Below, in pieces: positions 16,866 through 25,212 of a stretch of DNA of 64,000 bases. A program made the translations under genes and the position numbers. The stretch covers positions 248,001-312,000 of the forward strand of contig CAZBSI010000004.1 of the NCBI GenBank assembly GCA_964494345.1, given 5' to 3'. The DNA is from DTKD01 sp964494345 (GTDB taxonomy: Bacteria > Armatimonadota > UBA5829). Below the pieces are notes generated by a model. It worked only from the letters and a program-made list of their open reading frames with translations. It did not search any database and had not been told where the DNA came from. Within the stretch, counting starts at the first letter, position 1. Each line of letters opens with the position of its first letter.

Positions 16866-18350
16866 ATGACCGACGGCAAACGCAAGTTGCTGGCGGCGCT
16901 CGTTGTGGTGATAGTCGCCGCGATTGTATTGATACAGTTCGGTGTGGGCCCGAAGTATGAGAAAATTGTACATGCGGGCAAACAGATCGGCGAGGACAAA
17001 AGCGGGGATATGATGGCGGAACTGCCGGGCCAGTTCATTGTGGCATCGTTCACCGGCTTTAAGCAGGTTATAGCCGGGGCGCTTTGGATCAGGGCGGACG
17101 AGTTCTTCCACAGGGGACAATATCACGCAATCGTACCGATGGTGCGAATGGTGACGTGGTTGGATCCGCATAATATCGACGTCTACATCACAGGCGCATG
17201 GCACTTGGATTACAACTTTGTCGATGAGGCGAATACGCTGTCCGATAAGCGATACATTCCCGCCTCGATAGCCTTTATGAAAGAGGGCATTCGGAATAAT
17301 CCTACTATATGGGATTTGTATTTCGAGCTGGGGTGGACACACTACAGTAAGAAATTGATGGATAATGAAATGGCCGCGCATTATGTGGCAGAGGCCTGCA
17401 AATATGACGGTGTAGACCCAAATACCGGCGCAAGACAGCGCAGACCGGGGTTTGTCGACAGGATGAATGCCCACATGCTCGAGAAAACAGGCCATCTTGA
17501 CGAGGCAAACGAGCAGTGGGAGATCGCCCGGCGCGAGTTGCTGGATGCTATGGAAGCTAATAAGAAGAACCCCGGAAGCGGGGGTTGGGCTGACCAGGGT
17601 TCGTTGGATTTGTGCGATCGTAATCAATCTCTTCTGCTTCTCAGACAGGGTTGGCGCTATGCGGATATGGCGAAATACGAGCAGGGACTGAAGATCGCTG
17701 AGCGCGTGAAAAGTCCGGAAGACTGGGTTAATGCAACCCGGAAGGCCAGGCAGGATTTCGAGAGTCGAAAGGGAAGGCATTGGGTTGGCGACGCACAAAG
17801 GCCGCTTGATGGTAAGTTTAAAGTGGCCTGGTTAAGAGCTTCGCCGCGCGTGCTTGTGATTAAGGGCCTGTGTAATATTATCCAGGCCGATGAATATAAG
17901 GGGCTGGCGTCGGAGTCGTTCACGGGCTGGTATGCCTCCAATCTGGCATTGGATGCCGATAAACGCATGAAATGGCGGGATGGTTCGCGGGTATACTGGC
18001 GATTGCAGGATTTGGACTACAAGATGCCGGACGTGAACAAATTCAACTGGAATACGAATCTGGAGAATACAGTCGCTTGGGGAGACATATACGTCGGAGG
18101 CGGATCGTTCAGCACAAAGATTGATATGAGCGACCCCAGAGACCTTGGGATGTATCCTCTAAAGGCGGAAAAGTATAAACTGACTGTATGGATGGACCCG
18201 GTGGAGCCGGGTATGCCGGACTTTGTGCAGGACAGGGTCGGTTGGAGAGGCGAGGCGCTTGTAGATGAGGGAAGCCTGGATACTACAACTCGTCGTGGAT
18301 ATCGAATGCTGAAAAAAGAGTTTATCTTGTCCAGAAGTGATATAATATAA
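16866..18350 (+). CDS. Membrane-anchored TPR-like protein, ABC exporter partner
   Basis: A 494-residue protein with one N-terminal anchor (LLAALVVVIVAAIVLIQFGV) and a large outer part rich in helical, TPR-like repeats, for instance around WLDPHNIDVYITGAWHLD and IWDLYFELGWTHYSKKL. The last ~130 residues look beta-rich. I do not recognise a named family beyond this. It directly follows the ABC-2 permease (1 bp gap), with GGAAGG before its ATG, so it is most likely part of the same complex or process. An enzymatic role is not evident. Confidence 0.75.
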   Translation: MTDGKRKLLAALVVVIVAAIVLIQFGVGPKYEKIVHAGKQIGEDKSGDMMAELPGQFIVASFTGFKQVIAGALWIRADEFFHRGQYHAIVPMVRMVTWLDPHNIDVYITGAWHLDYNFVDEANTLSDKRYIPASIAFMKEGIRNNPTIWDLYFELGWTHYSKKLMDNEMAAHYVAEACKYDGVDPNTGARQRRPGFVDRMNAHMLEKTGHLDEANEQWEIARRELLDAMEANKKNPGSGGWADQGSLDLCDRNQSLLLLRQGWRYADMAKYEQGLKIAERVKSPEDWVNATRKARQDFESRKGRHWVGDAQRPLDGKFKVAWLRASPRVLVIKGLCNIIQADEYKGLASESFTGWYASNLALDADKRMKWRDGSRVYWRLQDLDYKMPDVNKFNWNTNLENTVAWGDIYVGGGSFSTKIDMSDPRDLGMYPLKAEKYKLTVWMDPVEPGMPDFVQDRVGWRGEALVDEGSLDTTTRRGYRMLKKEFILSRSDII

Positions 18351-18389
18351 TGTCGTATGCTCCTGTTCAGGAGCGAATGGTTTTTCGAT

Positions 18390-18662
18390 GTGATCGTGCT
18401 AGACGGGGAACTAGCGGTGCCCTCGACCCGCAATCCGCTACAGCGGGGTCGAATTCCTACCCGCGGTCTGGCTGTTTGAGTAGGTACTACGGTAAGTGGT
18501 GTTGATAGTCGGGCCCCGCGCAATGCCCGGCGCATGAACCCCGTCAGGTCCGGAAGGAAGCAGCGGTAAGTGCGTGCGCGCATGTGCCGCGTGGTGATCT
18601 GGCTGGAGCCGTCTGCCGGAGCAACGCTTGGGCGGTCTTATCAGAGGCAGGTGCACGATCAC
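18390..18662 (+). ncRNA. ffs: Signal recognition particle RNA, large bacterial type
   Basis: About 273 nt. The ends pair perfectly (GTGATCGTGC with GCACGATCAC) and a TTTTT tract follows. The universally conserved Ffh-binding domain is AGGTCCGGAAGGAAGCAGCG near 18549. The presence of an Alu-like 5' part makes it the long form known from Bacillus rather than the 114-nt E. coli 4.5S form. It sits just upstream of dnaX, as scr does in Bacillus. A TATAAT at 18341 may belong to its promoter, giving a 5'-extended precursor. Confidence 0.95.
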
Positions 18663-18698
18663 TTTTTATAATAAATCACTCTGGTGTCGGCTGCACTT

Positions 18699-20366
18699 AT
18701 GTCTTACGTTTCCCTGTATCGCAAATATCGCTCGCAGACATTTGATGACGTGATCGGACAGGATCACGTTGTTCGGACTATTAAAAATGCCATCAAGGGC
18801 AATCGAATCGCACAGGGTTACCTGTTTTGCGGGTCTCGAGGGACAGGCAAGACCACGGTAGCCAGGCTTATTGCGAAGGCTCTTAACTGCGAGCACGGCC
18901 CCACTCCCGAACCCTGCAATGTGTGTGAAGAATGCAAGTCGATCACCGAAGGCAGCGCTATCGACGTTATCGAGATGGACGCGGCCTCTAATCGTGGGGT
19001 CAAAGATATTGAGCAACTGCGAGAGGGCGTGAAATATCCGCCGATGCGGCTGCGATATAAAGTGTATATCATCGACGAGGCCCACCAGCTTTCAAGCGAC
19101 GCAAAGGATGCGTTCCTCAAAACTCTGGAAGAACCCCCTGCTCACGCTGTATTTATCCTGGCGACTACTGAGTCGAATAAAATCCCGATCACAATCAGGT
19201 CACGGTGCCAGCAGTTTGACTTCAGACGAGGTACTGTGCAGGAGATAGGCGGTCGGCTGGAACATGTGGCGAATTCGGAAGGCGTGGCGGTAGATCCCGT
19301 TGCGCTCGAACTGGTCGCACGGATCGCGAATGGGTCATATAGGGACTCGTTGAGTCTGCTGGAACAGGTGATGGCGTATACGGGTGGTGCGGTCAGTCCG
19401 GCGGATGTGTATACTGTGTCGGGAATGGTCGATGAGGATGTGCTGCTTGAGATTGGTGAGATTCTTACCGGCACAGATACGTCGATGGCTTTTGGGGTGG
19501 CTGAGAGGTTGCTGCGCGAAGGCAGAGATGTGCGCGAATTGTTTAAGTCGATGGCGGAGCATTTCAGGGATGTGCTGGAATTGAAAGTAGGAGCCAGCGC
19601 CAGACACGCGAAAGATGACAGGTGGCGGCGGCAGGCTGAGGCGTTCAATCAGGATAGATTGGTCGGGATAATAGACATATTTGCGGCGGCGGAAAAAGAT
19701 TTGAGGTGGAACGAGCAGCACAGGCTGGCGTTGGAGATGGCGCTGCTGAAGGCGATGGCTCGACCACGGGAGGCAGTTGTTAGAGTTGAGGCCCCTGTTC
19801 AGAGCGCCCCGGTGCGCACTGCCCCACCCCGACCCGTTGAGCCGAGTTCTATTAAGCAACCTGTGAATGAGGCTCCGGTGGAGACAACGGCGCCGGCTGT
19901 AATTGAGCCGGAAGTTGAGGCTGTGGCTGAGAGTGTGCCTGAACATCAAGCGCCTCCGGCGGAGTCGAAGGGCGCAGTAACGCTTGGTGAGATTCGGCAA
20001 GACTGGGAAAAAGTGCTGACGTATGTGGATAAGGTGATGAAGCTGCCGAATATCAGGGCGCTTGCGCGGGAATCAAGCCCGGTGACGCTGAGTGATTCGG
20101 TGCTGACACTTGGATTTGCCAGCAAATGGAAGTTTCACATGCAAAAGCTGAGCAAGGACACGGCTGTGCTGGAAAAAGCGCTGCTGGATGTTGTCGGCGC
20201 GAAGCTGAGGATCGCGATAACAAATGTGGACGATGGCGAAGCTGAATCGCCGCCGGTAGTGGAATCGACTAAAGAAGCTGCTTCTCAGCCTGTTTTGAAC
20301 GACATGCTGATGACGCTGGGCGGCACGCTTGTAGATACTGATGATGTAAGCCCCTGGGAGGAGTAA
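18699..20366 (+). CDS. dnaX: DNA polymerase III subunit gamma/tau
   Basis: Clamp-loader ATPase of the replicative polymerase, about 555 residues. Walker A GSRGTGKTT near residue 45, a zinc module with four Cys in CEHGPTPEPCNVCEECKS, the DEAH-type Walker B IIDEAHQLS and the sensor SRC in TIRSRCQQFDF. Residues ~365-425 form a Pro/Glu-rich linker, then a tau-specific C-terminal domain. A GTG at 18684 is an alternative start; ATG 18699 (MSYVSLYRKYR) fits the family better. No frameshift signal was seen. Forms the conserved SRP RNA-dnaX-ybaB-recR cluster. Confidence 0.97.
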   Translation: MSYVSLYRKYRSQTFDDVIGQDHVVRTIKNAIKGNRIAQGYLFCGSRGTGKTTVARLIAKALNCEHGPTPEPCNVCEECKSITEGSAIDVIEMDAASNRGVKDIEQLREGVKYPPMRLRYKVYIIDEAHQLSSDAKDAFLKTLEEPPAHAVFILATTESNKIPITIRSRCQQFDFRRGTVQEIGGRLEHVANSEGVAVDPVALELVARIANGSYRDSLSLLEQVMAYTGGAVSPADVYTVSGMVDEDVLLEIGEILTGTDTSMAFGVAERLLREGRDVRELFKSMAEHFRDVLELKVGASARHAKDDRWRRQAEAFNQDRLVGIIDIFAAAEKDLRWNEQHRLALEMALLKAMARPREAVVRVEAPVQSAPVRTAPPRPVEPSSIKQPVNEAPVETTAPAVIEPEVEAVAESVPEHQAPPAESKGAVTLGEIRQDWEKVLTYVDKVMKLPNIRALARESSPVTLSDSVLTLGFASKWKFHMQKLSKDTAVLEKALLDVVGAKLRIAITNVDDGEAESPPVVESTKEAASQPVLNDMLMTLGGTLVDTDDVSPWEE

Positions 20367-20374
20367 GTATAGAT

Positions 20375-20722
20375 ATGGCAAAAGGAAATCCCTTTGGGAA
20401 TATGGGTAATATCCCCGGACTTGGTAACCTGATGAAGCAGGCCCAGAAGATGGCAGCGGAGACTGAGCGCATACAGGAAGAGCTGCACAACGAGCGCGTT
20501 GAGGTCTCGTCCGGCGGGGGTATGGTGACGGCGGTGGTTACGGGAGCAGGCGAACTGCTGGAGATCAAAATCGACCCGCAGGTTGTGGACCCGGAAGACG
20601 TTGAGATGCTGCAGGATTTGATCGTAAGTGCGGTGAGGGAAGCTCTGGATAAGGCTAATGAGACCAAGCAGGAACGATTGGCCGAGCTTACCGGAGGAAT
20701 GGGCCTGCCGGGCTTGTTTTAA
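20375..20722 (+). CDS. ybaB: YbaB/EbfC nucleoid-associated protein
   Basis: A small DNA-binding protein, 115 residues, usual length for the family. MKQAQKMAAETERIQEEL near the N-terminus forms the helical arm, and GGGMVTAVVTGAGELLEIKI with IDPQVVDPEDVEMLQDLI is the conserved core. It usually works as a dimer in nucleoid structure or near recombination and replication proteins. A GGAGGAG upstream of the ATG supports the start; it follows dnaX after 8 bp. Confidence 0.96.
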   Translation: MAKGNPFGNMGNIPGLGNLMKQAQKMAAETERIQEELHNERVEVSSGGGMVTAVVTGAGELLEIKIDPQVVDPEDVEMLQDLIVSAVREALDKANETKQERLAELTGGMGLPGLF

Positions 20723-20812
20723 TCATATATTCGGGAAGGGAAACGTGGCGGTGTCGGACTCAATGAACAGGCTGGCGGCCGGGTGTCCCTTCTATAAAAT
20801 GCGCTAATCTGA

Positions 20813-20818
20813 TATAAT
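20813..20818 (+). promoter_or_regulatory. TATAAT box upstream of recR
   Basis: A perfect -10 hexamer in the 165-bp gap between ybaB and recR; the -35 position (TTCTAT near 20790) is poor. recR may therefore have a promoter of its own in addition to read-through. Confidence 0.35.
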
Positions 20819-20843
20819 AATGGCGCTTCTATAAGAACAACGG

Positions 20844-20888
20844 ATGGCGGGCATGAGTGACTCGTCAGCTATTTGTGTGTACTGGTAA
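20844..20888 (+). CDS. Possible 14-codon leader ORF coupled to recR
   Basis: ATG at 20844 (or the in-frame ATG at 20853) opens a 14-codon frame, MAGMSDSSAICVYW, whose TAA overlaps the recR ATG as TAATG. recR itself has no visible Shine-Dalgarno, so coupling to this mini-ORF would explain its translation. Expression is unproven. Confidence 0.3.
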   Translation: MAGMSDSSAICVYW

Positions 20889-21484
20889 TGGAATACGCGA
20901 AACCACTGGCAAGACTTGTAGGCGAGTTTGAGAAGCTGCCGGGAATCGGGCCGAAATCGGCCCAGCGCCTGGCGTTTCATGTGCTGCGGGCATCGGAAGA
21001 TGACGTGCAGGGGCTTGCTGCGGCTCTGCTGGAAGTAAAACAGAAGATTAAGCAATGCAGGGTCTGCTATAACTACACGGATCAGGATGTCTGCGCGATT
21101 TGTTCGGATGCGAGGCGGGATCGATCGCTTGTATGCGTGGTCGCGGAGCCTCGTGACGCAGTCGCGATGGAGAAAACCAACGAATTTCGCGGCTTGTACC
21201 ACGTCCTTGGCGGGGTGATATCCCCTATGGACGGTATCGGCCCGGAGATGCTAAAAATACGAGAGCTTGTAAACAGGATCGGCGAAGGCGAGATAAAAGA
21301 AGTGGTGTTGGCCACCAACCCGACTATTGAAGGGGATACGACTTCTATGTATATCGCCGGGCTGCTGAAGCCGCTTGGCATAAAGGTGACGCGGATTGCT
21401 CACGGAATGCCGGTCGGTGGGGATATGGACTACGCCGACCAGGCGACGCTCATACAGGCTCTGCAATGGAGAAGGGAAATCTGA
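20888..21484 (+). CDS. recR: Recombination protein RecR
   Basis: A 198-residue DNA repair protein that acts with RecO (and RecF) to load RecA at gaps. Helix-hairpin-helix LPGIGPKSAQRLAFHVL near residue 17, a four-Cys zinc finger (CRVCYNYTDQDVCAIC), and a Toprim domain from VVAEPRDAVAMEKTNEF onward, with GGVISPMDGIGPE. The ATG at 20888 lacks a ribosome-binding site and overlaps the stop of a possible mini-ORF; a TTG at 20873 is the in-frame alternative. Confidence 0.97.
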   Translation: MEYAKPLARLVGEFEKLPGIGPKSAQRLAFHVLRASEDDVQGLAAALLEVKQKIKQCRVCYNYTDQDVCAICSDARRDRSLVCVVAEPRDAVAMEKTNEFRGLYHVLGGVISPMDGIGPEMLKIRELVNRIGEGEIKEVVLATNPTIEGDTTSMYIAGLLKPLGIKVTRIAHGMPVGGDMDYADQATLIQALQWRREI

Positions 21485-21527
21485 CAAAGTTGGGCTGGCC
21501 CAGCTTTAGATTATTGAAGGAGACACT

Positions 21528-24500
21528 ATGGCAAAGAAAATGGAGAGTTACGACGGCAATGCCGCAGTTGCCCACGTAGCGCACGCAACCAACGAAGTCA
21601 TCGCCATCTACCCCATCACCCCCAGTTCTACGATGGGAGAGATCGCCGATGAGAAGACCGCTCGCGGCGAGCGCAACATTTGGGGAACGATCCCATCCGT
21701 TACTGAGATGCAAAGCGAAGGCGGCGCATCGGGCGCTGTTCACGGCGCATTGTCAACGGGTGCGCTTTCGACCACGTTTACAGCTTCACAGGGTCTGCTG
21801 CTGATGATCCCGAATATGTATAAGATCGCCGGAGAGCTGACACCTACGGTGTTTCATGTGTCGGCAAGAGCAATCGCTTGCCAGGCGTTGTCGATTTTTG
21901 GCGACCATAGTGACGTGATGGCGTGCCGGCAGACCGGCTTCGGTATGTTGTGCTCGAACAGCGTGCAGGAAGCTATGGACTTTGCTTTGATCTCCCAGCA
22001 GGCCACGCTCAGCAGTCGGGTGCCGTTTTTACACTTCTTCGACGGGTTCCGCACGTCCAGCGAAGTGCAGAAGATAGAACTGCTCTCCTTCGACGATATG
22101 CGCGCGATGATCGACAACGATCTGGTGATGGCACATCGCGCAAGAGCGTTAAGCCCGGATCGACCAGTGGTCGGCGGTACTGCGCAGAACCCGGACGTGT
22201 TTTTCCAGGGACGAGAGACCGTCAATAAATTTTACGCCGCGTGTCCTGAGATCGTGCAGAACACGATGGACAAGTTCGCCTCGATAACGGGCCGACAATA
22301 TAAGCTGTTCGACTACGTCGGCGCACCTGACGCTGAGAAGATCATCATTATGATGGGCTCCGGAGCCGAGACTGCGCACGAGACGGTCGAATATCTCAAC
22401 AAAAAAGGCGAGAAAGTCGGCTTGGTTAAGGTTCGACTGTACAGACCTTTCAGCGTGAAGGGTTTGATGGATGTGATTCCTGCAAGCGTGAAGAAGATAT
22501 CCGTCCTCGACCGCACCAAAGAGCCGGGATCGCTCGGCGAGCCGCTGTTTTTGGACGTTGTGGCCGCAATAGAGGAAGCTCTTGGCAACGGCACCGCGCC
22601 GTTTAAGTCTTTCCCGAAAGTGGTCGGGGGCCGTTACGGACTCGGTTCCAAGGAGTTCACGCCTGCGATGGTCAAGGGCGTCTACGACAACCTCGATGCT
22701 CAGGCTCCGTTGAATCACTTTGTGGTCGGCATAGAAGACGACGTGACCGGGAATTATGTCAAGTATGACCCGGCGTTTATCACAGCGGACAAAGAGACGT
22801 TCAGGGGAATGTTCTACGGCCTCGGCTCTGACGGAACCGTCGGCGCTAACAAGAACTCGATCAAGATTATCGGCGAAGAGACCGACAACTACGCTCAGGG
22901 CTACTTCGTATACGACTCCAAGAAGGCCGGTTCTGTGACGGTTTCGCACCTGCGATTTGGTAAGAACCCGATCAGAAGCCCGTATCTCATCGATCGCGCC
23001 AACTTTATCGCATGCCATAACCCGAGCTTTGTTGAGAAGTACGACATGCTGTGCAACATCGAAGAAGGCGGCACGTTCCTGTTGACTACGTCTCACTCTG
23101 CAGACGAGGTTTGGGATACGCTGCCGAAGGAAGTCCAGCAGCAGATCATCGACAGGAAAGTCAAGTTCTTCGTCATCGACGCGATCTCCATCGGACACGA
23201 GATCGGGCTGGGCGCTCGCATCAATATGATTATGCAGTCCGCGTTCTTCAAGCTCACCGGGATTCTGCCGGAAGAGCAGGCCGTGGACGCAATCAAGAGA
23301 GCTATTAAGAAGAGCTACGGACGGTATGGCGATAAGGTCGTCGAGATGAACTATCTCGCGGTCGAGGCCGGTATGACGAAACTGGCGGAGGTGAAGTACC
23401 CGGATCATGTGACCAGTTCATTTGCGATGCCGCCTGTGGTCAGCGCCGACGCGCCGCAATTCGTTCAGGAAGTGACTGCGGAGATTATGGCTGGTCGGGG
23501 CGACGGAATCCCTGTGAGCAAGATGCCAATCGATGGTCGGTATCCGCTTGGCACGACCGCTTTCGAGAAGCGCAACATCGCGGTGGAGATTCCGGAATGG
23601 GTCCCTGAGGCCTGTTTGCAGTGCGGAATGTGCTCGTTGCTGTGTCCGCATGCGACGATTCGAATCAAGGCTTATGATGCTGAGGAACTGGCATCTGCGC
23701 CGGATACTTTCAAGAGCGTGGATGGCAAAGGCAAGCTGAAGAGCAAGAAGTATACGGTGCAGGTGGCCCCGGAGGATTGCACCGGTTGCGGTCTGTGCGT
23801 GGAGAACTGCCCTGGTAAGGAAAGAAATCCGGAGACCAAGGAGCCGACCGGGCGCAAGGCTATCAATATGGTTCCGCAGGAACCGCTGCGCGAGACTGAG
23901 CGCACCAACTGGGACTTCTTCCTGTCTCTGCCTGAGACTGACCCTGCGCTTTACAACAAAGCTACGGTTCAGGGGAGCCAGTTTACCCAGGCGTTGTTCG
24001 AGTTCTCCGGCGCTTGCGCGGGATGCGGCGAGACTCCGTATGTGAAGCTCGTCAGCCAACTCTTCGGGGATCGCACGGTTATCGCGAACGCGACGGGTTG
24101 CTCCTCTATTTATGGAGCGAACCTGCCGACTACTCCGTATACGACTCGTGCTGACGGCAGAGGCCCTGCGTGGGCGAACAGCCTCTTTGAGGACAATGCA
24201 GAGTTCGGTCTGGGCTTCAGATTGACCATAGACAAGCTGAACGAGTTTGCCCTTGAGCTGTTGGACAAGGCAGTCGAGGAAGGCGCCGTTAAAGCGGAAC
24301 TCGCTGAGGCGATTAAGACTGCAGATCAGTCTACTCAGGAGGGCATTGAGGCACAGCGCGGCAGAGTGGACGAGCTTAAGGCTGCTCTTGGCAAGTGCGC
24401 TGAGTCTGGTTGCGAAACCTGCAAGCAGCTTGAGAGCGTTGCGGATTATCTGGTGGATAAGTCGGTCTGGATCGTCGGTGGCGACGGCTGGGCCTATGAC

Positions 24501-25121
24501 ATCGGCTACGGCGGACTTGATCACGTGGTCGCAAGCGGCAAGAACGTGAACCTGCTGGTGCTTGATACGGAGGTCTACTCGAACACTGGTGGTCAGATGT
24601 CGAAGTCTACGCCTAAGGGCGCGGTGGCCAAGTTCGCGGCTGGCGGCAAACCGACCGGCAAGAAGGACCTGGCAATGATGGCGATGACCTATGGCAACGT
24701 CTATGTTGCAAGGGTGTCTCTGGCGAACCCGGCACATCTGGTCAAGACGATGCTTGAGGCTGAGGCTTATGATGGCCCGTCTCTGATCATCTGCTACTCG
24801 CACTGTATCGCTCACGGTATCAACACCACGTTCGGCATTGATGAACAGAAGAAGGCCGTCAACTCCGGTCACTGGATCTTGATGAGATACAACCCGGCGT
24901 TGGCTGAGAAGGGCGAGAACCCGCTTCAGCTCGACGGTAAGGAACCGACGATCAGCTTTGCTGATTATGCGTATGGCGAGAACCGCTATCGCGTGTTGAA
25001 GAAGATCAACCCTGACGCTGCCGCTGAACTGATGGCGGAAGCGGAAGTTGAAACGAAACGCACTTGGAATCTCTACAAGGCGATGGCTGAAATGCAGACC
25101 AATGGCAGCAATGCCGAGTAA
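21528..25121 (+). CDS. nifJ: Pyruvate:ferredoxin (flavodoxin) oxidoreductase
   Basis: Single-chain PFOR, 1197 residues, the full usual length. It converts pyruvate and CoA to acetyl-CoA and CO2, passing electrons to ferredoxin or flavodoxin. Order of domains: N-terminal pyruvate-binding domain (IYPITPSSTMGEIADE), CoA and gamma-type domains, two 4Fe-4S clusters (CLQCGMCSLLCPH and CTGCGLCVENCPG near residues 700-770), and a TPP domain with a third cluster (CAGCGETPY, GCSSIYGANLPTTPYT). GAAGGAG precedes the ATG. Indicates anaerobic or microaerobic central metabolism. A bidirectional-looking terminator follows. Two long antisense frames inside it are shadows. Confidence 0.98.
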   Translation: MAKKMESYDGNAAVAHVAHATNEVIAIYPITPSSTMGEIADEKTARGERNIWGTIPSVTEMQSEGGASGAVHGALSTGALSTTFTASQGLLLMIPNMYKIAGELTPTVFHVSARAIACQALSIFGDHSDVMACRQTGFGMLCSNSVQEAMDFALISQQATLSSRVPFLHFFDGFRTSSEVQKIELLSFDDMRAMIDNDLVMAHRARALSPDRPVVGGTAQNPDVFFQGRETVNKFYAACPEIVQNTMDKFASITGRQYKLFDYVGAPDAEKIIIMMGSGAETAHETVEYLNKKGEKVGLVKVRLYRPFSVKGLMDVIPASVKKISVLDRTKEPGSLGEPLFLDVVAAIEEALGNGTAPFKSFPKVVGGRYGLGSKEFTPAMVKGVYDNLDAQAPLNHFVVGIEDDVTGNYVKYDPAFITADKETFRGMFYGLGSDGTVGANKNSIKIIGEETDNYAQGYFVYDSKKAGSVTVSHLRFGKNPIRSPYLIDRANFIACHNPSFVEKYDMLCNIEEGGTFLLTTSHSADEVWDTLPKEVQQQIIDRKVKFFVIDAISIGHEIGLGARINMIMQSAFFKLTGILPEEQAVDAIKRAIKKSYGRYGDKVVEMNYLAVEAGMTKLAEVKYPDHVTSSFAMPPVVSADAPQFVQEVTAEIMAGRGDGIPVSKMPIDGRYPLGTTAFEKRNIAVEIPEWVPEACLQCGMCSLLCPHATIRIKAYDAEELASAPDTFKSVDGKGKLKSKKYTVQVAPEDCTGCGLCVENCPGKERNPETKEPTGRKAINMVPQEPLRETERTNWDFFLSLPETDPALYNKATVQGSQFTQALFEFSGACAGCGETPYVKLVSQLFGDRTVIANATGCSSIYGANLPTTPYTTRADGRGPAWANSLFEDNAEFGLGFRLTIDKLNEFALELLDKAVEEGAVKAELAEAIKTADQSTQEGIEAQRGRVDELKAALGKCAESGCETCKQLESVADYLVDKSVWIVGGDGWAYDIGYGGLDHVVASGKNVNLLVLDTEVYSNTGGQMSKSTPKGAVAKFAAGGKPTGKKDLAMMAMTYGNVYVARVSLANPAHLVKTMLEAEAYDGPSLIICYSHCIAHGINTTFGIDEQKKAVNSGHWILMRYNPALAEKGENPLQLDGKEPTISFADYAYGENRYRVLKKINPDAAAELMAEAEVETKRTWNLYKAMAEMQTNGSNAE

Positions 25122-25146
25122 GCCGTAATCGTCTGATCGAAAAATG

Positions 25147-25179
25147 ACGGGGCGGGAGTATAATCTCCCGCCCCGTTTC
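25147..25179. terminator. Shared terminator between nifJ and the subtilase gene
   Basis: A 12-bp perfect stem, ACGGGGCGGGAG with CTCCCGCCCCGT, 6-nt loop, then TTTCT on the plus strand. It lies between two convergent genes and probably serves nifJ mainly, with the subtilase gene ending at 25213. Confidence 0.75.
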
Positions 25180-25212
25180 TGTTCATCCTGTTATCAACTG
25201 TGCTTGAACGAA

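Noticed and set aside
22149..24872. Two long minus-strand open frames (419 and 484 codons) inside nifJ
   Set aside because: They lie wholly antisense to a clear, full-length pyruvate:ferredoxin oxidoreductase and show no protein family features; they result from the codon bias of the sense strand.
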